64,000 nt of DNA from Candidatus Desulfobacillus denitrificans (GCA_017347485.1 AP021857.1:1116001-1180000); one strand, 5' to 3'. Shown: positions 8,332-16,341, numbered from the stretch's first letter. Made by a program: numbers and translations. The notes: generated by a model from the letters alone, not told the origin.

Positions 8332-8927
8332 AGGTCATCGACATCTGCTTCGAGGCCCGTTGCGAGCGTTTGCCGCGCGACTACGGCTATGCCCTGTTCC
8401 AGGCGCTGGCCGGCGCGCTGGAATGGCTGGAAGAGGATGCCTTGGCCGGCATTCATCCCCTTCATGGAGCGGCTGCCGTCAACGGCGCACTGCTGCTTGG
8501 GCCGCGCGCGCGGCTGATGCTGCGGCTTTCGTCGGAGCGGGCCGGCCAGGCGCTGGCCCTCGCCGGCCGCCGGCTCGACATCGGCAGCGGCCTGGAGATC
8601 GGCGCCGGCAAATTGCGCGAGCTGATGCCGCATGCCACCGTGCATTCCCATTTCGTCAGCACCGGCAGCGCCGACGAGATCGAGTTCCTCGACCAGGCGG
8701 CGGCGGAGCTGCGCGAAGCGGGACTGCCGGAGAAGATGATCGCCGGCAAGGCGCACGCCATGCTTACCCCCGGCGGGGAAGTGCCCGGCTTCAGCCTGCT
8801 GCTGCACGGCCTGTCCCCGGCGCAGTCGCTGGCCGTGCAGGCGCGCGGCGTCGGCCTCGGGCGCAAGCTCGGCTGCGGCCTTTTCGTGCCGCACAAGTCG
8901 GTGATCGCCGTCGGCGCCGTCGAATAG
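8328..8927 (+). CDS. Stand-alone Cas6/Cmx6-like (RAMP-fold) protein
   Basis: 199 aa. The arrangement DICFEARCERLPRDYGYAL near the start, IHPLHG near residue 42, RARLMLRLSSE near residue 60 and a glycine-rich GLGRKLGCGLFVP near the end matches the Cas6/Cmx6 family of CRISPR RNA-processing proteins, in which the C-terminal G-rich loop is the RNA-binding signature. No CRISPR array, other cas gene or repeat array is visible in the window, and the gene is coupled to sulfur-relay genes. The role is therefore unknown; RNA binding or cleavage is an inference from family. Conserved catalytic His cannot be assigned with confidence, though His44 and several others are present. Confidence 0.75.
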   Translation: MKVIDICFEARCERLPRDYGYALFQALAGALEWLEEDALAGIHPLHGAAAVNGALLLGPRARLMLRLSSERAGQALALAGRRLDIGSGLEIGAGKLRELMPHATVHSHFVSTGSADEIEFLDQAAAELREAGLPEKMIAGKAHAMLTPGGEVPGFSLLLHGLSPAQSLAVQARGVGLGRKLGCGLFVPHKSVIAVGAVE

Positions 8928-8961
8928 AAGAAACGGACAATTTGAGATTTCAGGAGGAGTC

Positions 8962-9438
8962 ATGAACACGAAACCCGCCGTCACCCTGGACATGAGCGGC
9001 CTGTCCTGTCCGGCGCCGCTGATCGGCGCCAAGAAAATCGTCGACGACATGGAGCCGGGCCAGTCCCTGCTGCTGGTCTCCGATTGCCCCGGCACTTCCG
9101 ACGATCTCTTCGCCTGGGCGCGCCAGACCGGCAACGAGGTCGCGGTGAAGGACAAGATGGGAGAAGGACGCACGGCCTACCTGATCACCCGCGGCGGCAG
9201 GAAGGCGTTGCAGCCGAACGTCACCCTCGACGTGCGCGGCGTTTCCTGCCCGGGGCCGATCCTCGAGGCGAAGAAGCTGCTCGACGGCATGGGATCCGGC
9301 GAGGTCCTCCTGCTGGTGAGCAACTGCCCCGGCACCCCGGACGACGTCGATGCCTGGGTGAAGAACACCCCGCTCGAGCTGGCGGACCGCGTCGAGATTG
9401 CGCGCGGCTCCTACGAGTTTTATCTGCGCAAGAAATAA
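8962..9438 (+). CDS. Tandem TusA-domain sulfur-carrier protein
   Basis: 158 aa containing two TusA/SirA domains in a row, residues about 7-75 and 80-155. Each carries the Cys-Pro-x-Pro persulfide motif (GLSCPAPL and GVSCPGPI) followed by the same KK(I/L)xDxMxxG and LLLVSxCPGT pattern. TusA proteins hand cysteine-bound sulfur between rhodanese/DsrE2 and DsrEFH; ordinary TusA is about 75-80 aa, so this is a fused double carrier. Each domain also has a second cysteine (SDCPGT/SNCPGT) about 30 residues after the first. AGGAGGAG ribosome site. Context supports a role in dsr-dependent sulfur oxidation. Confidence 0.9.
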   Translation: MNTKPAVTLDMSGLSCPAPLIGAKKIVDDMEPGQSLLLVSDCPGTSDDLFAWARQTGNEVAVKDKMGEGRTAYLITRGGRKALQPNVTLDVRGVSCPGPILEAKKLLDGMGSGEVLLLVSNCPGTPDDVDAWVKNTPLELADRVEIARGSYEFYLRKK

Positions 9439-9447
9439 GGAGGCGGC

Positions 9448-9780
9448 ATGGGCTACATCATCAACGGCGAGGAGAAGGAAACCGACGACGACGGCTACCT
9501 GCTGGAGCCGGACTTCAGCGAGGAGGCGGTGCAGGTCATCGCCGCCGCCGAGGGCATCGCGCTCACCGTCGACCACTGGAAGGTCATCGACTATTTCCGC
9601 GACAAGTATCGCGAGGACGGCCACACGCCGAATTTCCGCAACTTCATGAAAGACATGGCGGAGCTGCTGCCTGAAATCGACTCGAAGGCCATGTACGACC
9701 TGTTCCCGAAGGACGGGCCGGCCAAGCAGGCGGTGAAGGTCGCCGGCCTGCCCAAACCCTTCGGCAAGGGCGGCTATTGA
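9448..9780 (+). CDS. DsrC/TusE-family paralogue lacking both C-terminal cysteines
   Basis: 110 aa, same length and fold signature as DsrC (start GYIINGEEKETDDDGYL, middle DHWKVIDYFRDKY), but the C-terminal arm reads KQAVKVAGLPKPFGKGGY. The cysteine ten residues from the penultimate one is Val and the terminal cysteine is replaced by Gly/Tyr. It therefore cannot carry sulfur as DsrC does. Cysteine-free members of this family have been proposed to be regulatory; which applies here is not known. AAGGAGGC ribosome site, 9 bp after the TusA gene. Confidence 0.9.
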   Translation: MGYIINGEEKETDDDGYLLEPDFSEEAVQVIAAAEGIALTVDHWKVIDYFRDKYREDGHTPNFRNFMKDMAELLPEIDSKAMYDLFPKDGPAKQAVKVAGLPKPFGKGGY

Positions 9781-9839
9781 AGCACGACGAAAACTCGATT
9801 CGTACAAACAAAATCAGCAAGGACCAATGGAGGAGCAGG

Positions 9840-10205
9840 ATGGGAGATGCATATCGCGAAACGGCCTCACGCGAACTCATCGTGAACGGCCGCAGCATAC
9901 AGGTCGATTCGGAAGGCTATCTGATCGATCTCGACGACTGGTCGGAGGGCTTCGCCCGCGCCCAGGCGGCGGAGGAGGAGCTCGAGCTTACCGACGAACA
10001 CTGGCAGGTGATCAACTTCATCCGCGAGTACCACAACGAGCATCGCGTGCAGCCGCAGGTGCGCGTGATGATCAGCCACTTCACTGAAAAGTGGGGCGCG
10101 GAAAAGGGCAGCAACCTCTATCTGCACGAGCTTTTCCCGCGCGGCGGCCCGCAGAAGCAGGGCAACCGCCTTGCCGGCATCCGGCGCACGAAGGGGGAAC
10201 ACTAA
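9840..10205 (+). CDS. Second DsrC/TusE-family paralogue without redox cysteines
   Basis: 121 aa from the ATG at 9840, chosen because GGAGGAGCAGG precedes it; an upstream TTG at 9777 overlaps the previous stop and is unlikely. The body matches DsrC (ELIVNGRSIQVDSEGYL, DEHWQVINFIREYHNEH, GSNLYLHELFPRG), but the C-terminus ends KQGNRLAGIRRTKGEH with no cysteine at all. It is the third DsrC-like protein of the window and differs from both others in its basic tail. Function unknown; a protein-protein or DNA-binding role by a DsrC-like fold is inference. Confidence 0.87.
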   Translation: MGDAYRETASRELIVNGRSIQVDSEGYLIDLDDWSEGFARAQAAEEELELTDEHWQVINFIREYHNEHRVQPQVRVMISHFTEKWGAEKGSNLYLHELFPRGGPQKQGNRLAGIRRTKGEH

Positions 10206-10245
10206 GCGCCGCTCAGTGCGGTTCAAGTGAAATGAGGATTCATTG

Positions 10246-10854
10246 ATGGCGGTTCGAATCAGGAGCAGGTTTCACGCCGGCGGGCGCGAGCGCACGATGG
10301 CGGAGCGCGCCAGCGTCGTCGCCATGCTGTCATGGAAGCTGTCGCTCGATTCGATCCGGCGCATGCGCGAGGCCCGCTTCGACATCGATATCGGCCAGCC
10401 CTATTTCGACTACGTCGTCGAGACCATGGCTTTCCACGCCCATTACGCCGACCGTGTCGCCTTCGACAAGCTGGCGCCGGAGCAGCGCGGCGAATTCACC
10501 ACGGCGCTGGCGAAACGCATGGCCGAGGCCATCGAGGACAACGCCGACATGCTGCTGACGGCGAGCGAGCCGGGCGCCTGCAGCCGGCGTTTCCTCGAGG
10601 TTTTCAACGCCGCCGGCAGCGACTACGCCGAATACGGCTGCGATGCGAAAGGGCCGGACTTCGGCTTCCGCCGCGCCTATGCCGCCCGTGTCCGCGAGGG
10701 CATGCCGGAGAAGGACAAGGCCTGGGTGTACGATCAGGTCATGGAGATCGAGGCGCCCGAAGCCGTCAAGGCCATCGGCAGGACGCTCGAAGGCCTCTTC
10801 GGCGGCGAGGAAAAGCCGCTGCGCCGCATTCGCGAAGGAGTATCCGGAGAATGA
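10246..10854 (+). CDS. Unknown protein of the accessory sulfur operon
   Basis: About 202 aa from the ATG at 10246 (a TTG directly before it is also possible). Largely alpha-helical by composition, no signal peptide or membrane segment, five His and two Cys. I do not recognise the family. Its stop overlaps the start of the dioxygenase gene (ATG at 10851, TGA at 10852-10854), so the pair is probably co-expressed and possibly functionally linked. It continues the operon that begins at 8113, about 40 bp after the second DsrC paralogue. Confidence 0.75.
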   Translation: MAVRIRSRFHAGGRERTMAERASVVAMLSWKLSLDSIRRMREARFDIDIGQPYFDYVVETMAFHAHYADRVAFDKLAPEQRGEFTTALAKRMAEAIEDNADMLLTASEPGACSRRFLEVFNAAGSDYAEYGCDAKGPDFGFRRAYAARVREGMPEKDKAWVYDQVMEIEAPEAVKAIGRTLEGLFGGEEKPLRRIREGVSGE

Positions 10855-11732
10855 TGCCTGCCCATTTCGACCTGAGCAATGCCTCGGCCTACGCCGCCTG
10901 GCGCGAAGCCAAGCTCGCCGCACATCCCCACGCGCTTTCCGACCTGCTGGTCGAAATCGCCGATCCGCGCCGACTGACTTTTGCCGAGCGCGAAGCGCTG
11001 CTGGTGCGCTGCGCGACGGCCAACATGGCGCTCTACGCGTCCGGCACCGGCAGCGATCCCGACAAGGACATTCCGCGCCAGCTCGGCCGCCAGCTCGGCC
11101 TCGTCAATCTCGATGCCAACACGCTCGCCGACGACGACGGCATCTCGCCGCTGGCGGTGGCGCCGGCCGGCACGCGCACCGAGTTCATCCCCTACACCGA
11201 CCGCGGCATCAAGTGGCACACCGACGGCTACTACAACACCCTCGACCGCCAGGTGCACGGCCTCATCCTGCATTGCGTGCAGAGCGCCGAATCGGGCGGC
11301 GAGAACCGACTCATGGACCATGAGATCGCCTACCTCCTGCTGCGCGACGAGAACCCCGATTTCATCCGCGCCCTGATGGCGCCCGACTGCATGACCATCC
11401 CGCCGCGCCTGGAAGACGGGGCCGTCGCCCGCGCGGCGCAGCCGGGCCCGGTGTTTTCCGTCCATGCCGACGGCCACTTGCACATGCGCTACACGGCGCG
11501 CACCGTCAGCATCGAATGGCGTGCCGACGAGGCGACGCGCGACGCCGTCGCCGCCCTGGAGCGCATCCTGGCCGATGCGACCAGCCCCTACGTCTTCCGC
11601 GGCCGCCTCGAACCGGGCATGGGCCTCGTCTGCAACAACGTGCTGCACGATCGCGCCGCCTTCCGCGATACCGAGACGCGCAAACGCCTGCTCTACCGCG
11701 CCCGCTACTTCGACCGCATCGTTGCCGCCTGA
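10851..11732 (+). CDS. TauD/TfdA-type Fe(II)/2-oxoglutarate-dependent dioxygenase
   Basis: 293 aa. The iron-binding facial triad is visible: HxD in IKWHTDGYYN near residue 123 and the distal His in LVCNNVLHDRAAF near residue 266, followed by Arg residues (RKRLLYRARY) that usually bind 2-oxoglutarate. TauD enzymes hydroxylate organosulfonates such as taurine to release sulfite. In this operon a sulfonate or other organosulfur substrate is plausible, but the substrate is not shown by the sequence. Last gene of the accessory operon. One copy of the 24-bp motif lies inside the coding region. Confidence 0.82.
   Translation: MMPAHFDLSNASAYAAWREAKLAAHPHALSDLLVEIADPRRLTFAEREALLVRCATANMALYASGTGSDPDKDIPRQLGRQLGLVNLDANTLADDDGISPLAVAPAGTRTEFIPYTDRGIKWHTDGYYNTLDRQVHGLILHCVQSAESGGENRLMDHEIAYLLLRDENPDFIRALMAPDCMTIPPRLEDGAVARAAQPGPVFSVHADGHLHMRYTARTVSIEWRADEATRDAVAALERILADATSPYVFRGRLEPGMGLVCNNVLHDRAAFRDTETRKRLLYRARYFDRIVAA
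10958..10981 (-). repeat. 24-bp bipartite motif AAAGTCAGT-N9-ACGGCG, copy 1
   Basis: Minus-strand reading gives AAAGTCAGT, a 9-base spacer and TCGGCG (one mismatch to the consensus second half). Lies inside the TauD-like gene, where the plus strand encodes ...RRLTF.... See the finding on the motif family. Confidence 0.75.
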
Positions 11733-11797
11733 GGGCCGGGTTTCCCCCGGCACTTTGCCGGGCGTAAAATGCCGGCAAAAATCGATTCGAGGACGCC

Positions 11798-12484
11798 ATG
11801 GCACAAATCGACCCCCTGGGCGCGACGCTGGTAGATGCAGTCTGCCTCGTCGCCAGCGTTCTGGCGCTCACCGCCTACCATCTCTACATGCGCTACCGGC
11901 TGAGGCACGACCCGACCTTCACGGTGCAGGCGGTGAATACCATCGCACGAACCGCCTGGGTGGAAAACGTCATGGCCGGCGGCAAGGACATCCTCGCCGT
12001 GCAGACCCTGCGCAACTCCACCATGGCGGCGACCTTCCTCGCCTCGACGGCGGTGCTGCTGGTGATGGGCACGCTGACGCTCTCCGGGCAGGGCAGCCAG
12101 CTCGAGGCCTCCTGGCATGCGCTGAACAAGGTCGGCGCGGTGCACAGCGAGATCTGGATCGTCAAGCTGCTGCTCCTGCTGCTCGACTTCTTCGTCGCCT
12201 TCTTCAGCTTCGCCTCGGCGATCCGCCTCTTCAACCATGTCGGTTACATGATCAACGTGCCGATCTCGCTCGAACACAAGGCCATCTCGCCGCAGCACGT
12301 CGCCATCCACCTCAATCGCGCCGGCGGCCACTACAGCGTCGGCATGCGCGCCTTCTACTTCGCCGTGCCGCTGGTGTTCTGGCTGTTCGGTCCGCTCTTC
12401 ATGCTGGCGGCGACGCTGGTGCTGCTGGTCGTGCTCTACCGCCACGACCGCGCGCCTTCCGAAATGGCCGAGGACTATCGCTAG
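11798..12484 (+). CDS. DUF599-family integral membrane protein
   Basis: 228 aa with about four to five predicted membrane segments (near residues 9-27, 75-95, 120-150, 190-215). The VQTLRNSTMAATFLASTAVLL region and the cytoplasmic loop match the DUF599 family, whose function is unknown. Starts 65 bp after the dioxygenase, with AGGACGCC before the ATG. It may be a separate unit; nothing ties it to sulfur metabolism. Confidence 0.82.
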   Translation: MAQIDPLGATLVDAVCLVASVLALTAYHLYMRYRLRHDPTFTVQAVNTIARTAWVENVMAGGKDILAVQTLRNSTMAATFLASTAVLLVMGTLTLSGQGSQLEASWHALNKVGAVHSEIWIVKLLLLLLDFFVAFFSFASAIRLFNHVGYMINVPISLEHKAISPQHVAIHLNRAGGHYSVGMRAFYFAVPLVFWLFGPLFMLAATLVLLVVLYRHDRAPSEMAEDYR

Positions 12485-12499
12485 GTAGCCGTTTCGCCC

Positions 12500-13663
12500 A
12501 TGTCCGCCGCCCCGCGCGAACTCGTCACGCCCTACCGGCCGATCCCCCTCGAGGTGCCGGAGGGCATGAAGCCCAACGAGTTCTTCAACTCCGCCGAGAA
12601 CCTGGCCGACCTGGTGCACAACAACGGCCTGCTCGCCAACCCGGAGGGGCTGCTGTTCTACCGCAAGGCAATCGGCCACTCCAACCTCTTCGACGGCTCG
12701 ATCATCTACGACACCTCGCAGGCGATCCTCGATCCGCTCGGCCGCCCGGTGCGGCGCACCCAGGTGCCGGCGCCGGTGCGCCGCGTCTGGAACCGCATGA
12801 ATCGCATCGCCATCGAGTTCATGCTCGAGCGCTATCCGGACCCGGCGCGCCACCTGGTGCTGGCCGGCGAGGCCAGCCTCGACGCCACCTGGCCGCTCAC
12901 CGCGCCCGGCGTGCCCTCGATCCGCATGCTGCACAACCACTTCATCGTCTTCGACAAGGACGAGCTCGCCGCCGCCGCTCACGCCGACCCGGACAACCCC
13001 AACCTCACCGACGGCGGCCAGCACTCGCTGTTCCAGGCGCACATGCGCGAAGCCTACCGCGCCTTCTTCGCCGGGCTCGACCTGACGCTGCTGACGCCGT
13101 GCGAGCGCGGCGAGTGCCGCCTGTCCCTGACCGGCTACCCGCAGGGCCTGCCGAGCTGGGAGGTGAAGGGCGGCGCGGCCAGCCTCGGCGAAGTGCGTTT
13201 CTGGCAGGAATACGACATGCTGCTGGAAGGTTTCCTCGACTTCTACCGCAGCTTTTTCGGCCAGGTGTCGACGCGCAACGCGCCGATGCTGCCGGACCTG
13301 CATTTCCCGGCGCTGGTCGAGGAGCGGCTGCTCTTCGACAACGAGTTCCTGGCGACGGCCAAGATGGTGCGCGAGCGCTGCATCCGCGACGCCCGCTACG
13401 CCCACGCCATCCGCTGGCAGCCCGCCTTCAAGCAGCTCCTCTACCGCAACGACGAAGGCAGGCTCATCGTCACCATCAGCCAGAACTCGATCGGCAACGC
13501 CATCACGGAACTGCTCGGCGTCGTCGTCCGGCGCGTGCCCGATGCCGAAGCCTATGCGCGCGCCGAGCCGCAGCTCATCGAACAGCTGCTCGAGTTGCGC
13601 CGCCGCTTCGTCGCGGCCGACCTCGGCGAAGGCATCGCCACGCCGCACTGGCCGGCGCAGTAG
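12500..13663 (+). CDS. Conserved hypothetical cytoplasmic protein
   Basis: 387 aa, no signal peptide, no membrane segment. I do not recognise the family. Notable segments are MKPNEFFNSAENLADLVHNN near the start, RMLHNHFIVFDKDEL near residue 138 and a TPCERGECR cysteine pair near residue 202. Codon use and GC content match neighbours and the frame is long and clean, so it is a real gene. It follows the DUF599 gene by 15 bp and may be co-transcribed with it. Confidence 0.75.
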   Translation: MSAAPRELVTPYRPIPLEVPEGMKPNEFFNSAENLADLVHNNGLLANPEGLLFYRKAIGHSNLFDGSIIYDTSQAILDPLGRPVRRTQVPAPVRRVWNRMNRIAIEFMLERYPDPARHLVLAGEASLDATWPLTAPGVPSIRMLHNHFIVFDKDELAAAAHADPDNPNLTDGGQHSLFQAHMREAYRAFFAGLDLTLLTPCERGECRLSLTGYPQGLPSWEVKGGAASLGEVRFWQEYDMLLEGFLDFYRSFFGQVSTRNAPMLPDLHFPALVEERLLFDNEFLATAKMVRERCIRDARYAHAIRWQPAFKQLLYRNDEGRLIVTISQNSIGNAITELLGVVVRRVPDAEAYARAEPQLIEQLLELRRRFVAADLGEGIATPHWPAQ

Positions 13664-13769
13664 GCCGGCCGCTTACAATCCCTTACAAGCTTTACAAATC
13701 CCCTGTCGCCTCCGACGCCGGCCGGACGTTAAGTTCATGGCGCACATCGCGCGCATTGGAGAAACGTTC

Positions 13770-14147
13770 ATGAATGCCCACGGACCGATCCGCCTCAGCC
13801 TGCTTGCCGCTGCGCTGTCCACCACCTTGCTCGCCGGCTGCGTCGTGGCGCCGGCTGCGCCGCCGCCCTACGTGCGCTACGAACCGGTGATGGTGGCGCC
13901 GCCACCGCCGCGCGTCGAAGTCGTCGGCGTCGCGCCCTACCCGGGCTATCTCTGGATCGGCGGCTACTGGTCCTGGCGCAACAATCGCCACGACTGGGTG
14001 CCGGGCCGCTGGGAAGCGCCGCGCCCGGGCTACCGCTGGGCGCCGCACCGCTGGGAACAGCAAGGACGCGGCTGGCGCGAACAGCCCGGCCGCTGGGAGC
14101 GCGACGACGACAGGCGCGACCACCGCGGCCGTGGCGATCGGCATTAG
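13770..14147 (+). CDS. YXWGXW-repeat lipoprotein, exported
   Basis: 125 aa. N-terminal signal ending in the lipobox LLAGC (Cys near residue 24), then a Pro-rich linker and repeated WxxGxW/RWE units (WIGGYWSW, WVPGRWE, YRWAPHRWE) typical of YXWGXW (BcpO-like) repeat proteins. Probably an outer-membrane or periplasmic lipoprotein; function unknown. Start at the ATG at 13770, just after GGAGAAACGTTC. The C-terminus is Arg/Asp/His-rich. Confidence 0.82.
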   Translation: MNAHGPIRLSLLAAALSTTLLAGCVVAPAAPPPYVRYEPVMVAPPPPRVEVVGVAPYPGYLWIGGYWSWRNNRHDWVPGRWEAPRPGYRWAPHRWEQQGRGWREQPGRWERDDDRRDHRGRGDRH

Positions 14148-14163
14148 GAAGCTTCCCGTATCC

Positions 14164-14520
14164 TTACTTATCGTTCTTTCCGGCCAGCAGGTTCTTCAGG
14201 TGGGCGAACGGCGAGTGGGTGGCGACGCTGCCGTCCGCCTTGCCGCCGCCGGCCGCCTCCAGCCGGCGCTGGTGCTCGTTGTCGTGGCAGTACAGGCAGA
14301 GCAGTTCCCAGTTGCTGCCGTCGCTCGGGTTGTTGTCGTGGTCGTGGTCGCGGTGGTGCACCGTCAGTTCGCGCAGGTTGGCGCGGGTGAACTCGCGCGC
14401 GCAGCGGCCGCAGATCCAGGGATAAATCTTCAGCGCCTGCTCGCGGTAGGACTGCTCGCGCCGCTCCGCCGCGCGGCGGGCTTCGAGGACGATGCGGTCG
14501 AGCTTGTCGGTGGGCTTCAT
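14164..14520 (-). CDS. yajD: YajD-like HNH endonuclease-family protein
   Basis: 118 aa from the ATG at 14520, close to YajD's usual length; an upstream in-frame ATG at 14586 would read through the small ORF before it. Two CxxC pairs (CGRCAREF and CLYCHDNEHQ) and the HHRDHDHDNN core fit the zinc-bound HNH fold of the YajD family. Function unproven; DNA-binding nuclease activity is inferred from fold. Last gene of a minus-strand group, its start overlapping the stop of the 45-aa ORF at 14517-14654. Confidence 0.85.
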   Translation of the reverse strand: MKPTDKLDRIVLEARRAAERREQSYREQALKIYPWICGRCAREFTRANLRELTVHHRDHDHDNNPSDGSNWELLCLYCHDNEHQRRLEAAGGGKADGSVATHSPFAHLKNLLAGKNDK

Positions 14521-14654
14521 GCGGATTCCCCGGGCGCGTTCTGGGCGAAGCGCGCGCCGCGCTCGGCGAGGAGGTCGAGCGTGCACGCCGAGCCGATGCG
14601 CAGGCCCTCGCTCTTCGCCCGCTGCGTGCCGCGCCCGACTACGCGCACGGCCAT
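14517..14654 (-). pseudogene. 45-aa ORF that looks like an internally deleted DUF488 gene
   Basis: Reads MAVRVVGRGTQRAKSEGLRI, then GSACTLDLLAERGARFAQNAPGESA. The first part resembles the start of DUF488 proteins (GTxRAxxEGLRIG), which normally continue about 110-120 aa, and LLAERGARFA resembles their end; the middle is missing while frame is kept. The ATG overlaps the GNAT stop and its TGA overlaps the YajD ATG, so it may still be translated as a coupler. Family assignment is from memory of the consensus and moderate. Confidence 0.5.
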
Positions 14655-15178
14655 TGCGAGGCCTCGATGGTGTAGAAGACGTAGTCGAGCGCGACGCCGT
14701 TGAACTCCTTGCGCCCCTCGTGCGAGAAGCGCGCGCCGATCTTCTCGACGGCCTTGCGCGAGCGCCAGTTGTCCTTGCCGATGTCGAAGCGGACGACCCT
14801 GGCCCGGCGGAAGGCGTTGTCCAGCATCAGCCGCTTCATTTCGCCGTTGGTGGCGCCGCCCCAGTGGCTGCGGGCGAGGAAGGTGTAGCCGATGGCGATT
14901 TCCCCCTTGTCCGGGGCCCAGTCGTAATAGCGCGTCGAGCCGATGATCCTGCCGGTGGCGTTCTCGACGACCGTGTAGGCACCGCCGGCCAGCGCGCCGG
15001 CGAAGAAGTTCTTCTCGAAGACCGGCCGCAGGTGGCGTGCCGGGTCCGGGTGCTGCGCCCAGATCAGCGGGTCGGAGGCCGCCGCATGCAGCGGCTCCAT
15101 GTCGTCGGCACGCAGCGGGCGCAGGGTGATCGTCGCGCCCGCCAGCGTCGGATGGAAATCGGCTGTTCCTTCGCTCAT
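14639..15178 (-). CDS. GNAT N-acetyltransferase, RimJ/RimL type
   Basis: 179 aa from the ATG at 15178 (an in-frame ATG at 15208 would add ten residues). The order of segments fits GNAT: ITLRPLRADDMEPL near the N-terminus, GSTRYYDW strand, IGYTFLARSHWGGATNGEMKRLML acetyl-CoA-binding motif region, and FDIGKDNWRSRKAVEKIGARF typical of RimJ/RimL-like enzymes. Target (ribosomal protein N-terminus, small molecule or other) cannot be told. Ends within a 4-gene minus-strand stretch. Confidence 0.88.
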   Translation of the reverse strand: MSEGTADFHPTLAGATITLRPLRADDMEPLHAAASDPLIWAQHPDPARHLRPVFEKNFFAGALAGGAYTVVENATGRIIGSTRYYDWAPDKGEIAIGYTFLARSHWGGATNGEMKRLMLDNAFRRARVVRFDIGKDNWRSRKAVEKIGARFSHEGRKEFNGVALDYVFYTIEASQWPCA

Positions 15179-15207
15179 GTTCTCATGTCCCTTTTGCGCT
15201 CTCCGCA

Positions 15208-15231
15208 AAAGTCAGTTCCTGCGCCACGGCG
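15208..15231 (+). repeat. 24-bp bipartite motif, copy 2
   Basis: AAAGTCAGT, 9 bases, ACGGCG, exact in both halves, in the gap between hslR and the GNAT gene. Followed by ATAGCG. Confidence 0.8.
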
Positions 15232-15260
15232 ATAGCGTGCCTCTGCGCCCGCCCCTGCGG

Positions 15261-15631
<371 letters not shown>

Positions 15632-15632
<1 letters not shown>

Positions 15633-15883
15633 CAGTGGTGGGTGATGAATTCCAGGTCCGCGTCGAGGCCGGTGACGGCATCCAGCACCGCTTCGACGAC
15701 TTCGACATTGATGTCCGACCATTCGGCTTCGGGGTCGCCGGAGGTCGTCGCCAGGGGCGCCAAGTCGAAGTCGACGAAGGTGTCGCCGATCTTCAGCACG
15801 GTGATTCCCGAAGGATGCCGGGCGATCTCCCAGTCATCGGGCACTTCGAGTTCGGCATGTATCTTCACGACCAGTTTTTTCAT
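15632..15883 (-). CDS. Small acidic hypothetical protein
   Basis: 83 aa starting MKKLVVKIHAELEVPDDWEI. Alternating hydrophobic pattern suggests a small alpha/beta domain; no cysteine. Family not recognised. Its stop overlaps the hslR start, indicating translational coupling. Confidence 0.75.
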
Positions 15884-15895
15884 CGGGTTTCCCGT

Positions 15896-16285
15896 TCAAA
15901 AGGGCACTGCGGAGAATACGTAAAATACCAGCATCAGGATCGCCGCGGCCAGCCAGAGCGTGCGCTTGCGGTTGGCCTCGATGCGCTTGACGAGCTGCGC
16001 GTTCTGCTCGGCGAGTTCCTTGATGAGTTCGGAGGAGGCAAGCATCTGGCCGTGCAGGTCGGACACCGCGGCCTCCAATGCGGCGACACGCGCTTCCAGC
16101 GCCTCCAGGGTGTGCGGCTCATGCGAGGCGGCCGGCGGCGCGGCCGCATCAGCAGCCTCGTCCGCCGCGCGCTGCTTGCCCACCGCGTTCCACAGCTTCC
16201 TCGCGCCCTCGGCCACCTTCGGCGCATTCCGGATGACCTCGGTCCAGGGGACGCTCTTGAGAATCGTCAGCCAGCCGATGGCCAT
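15896..16285 (-). CDS. Coiled-coil protein with a C-terminal membrane anchor
   Basis: 129 aa. Residues about 58-105 form heptad-like repeats (LEALEARVAALEAAVSDLHGQML), followed by one C-terminal transmembrane helix (LWLAAAILMLVFYVFSAVPF). The N-terminal part is basic. No enzyme motif. Function unknown; a tail-anchored cytoplasmic scaffold is inference. GGAGGC precedes the ATG. Confidence 0.78.
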   Translation of the reverse strand: MAIGWLTILKSVPWTEVIRNAPKVAEGARKLWNAVGKQRAADEAADAAAPPAASHEPHTLEALEARVAALEAAVSDLHGQMLASSELIKELAEQNAQLVKRIEANRKRTLWLAAAILMLVFYVFSAVPF

Positions 16286-16341
16286 TCGTTTGCCTCCTGT
16301 GGCGCTGAAGGGCCCGGGTAAAGCCGGGCTTTGCCGGGGGG

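Noticed and set aside
8328..8927. Possible type I CRISPR locus around the Cas6-like gene
   Set aside because: No repeat-spacer array and no cas1, cas2, cas3, cas5 or cas7-like gene was found in the window; neighbours are sulfur-relay genes.
14353..14376. CCGTCAGTTCGCG in yajD as a motif copy
   Set aside because: Lacks the AAA start and the ACGGCG half.
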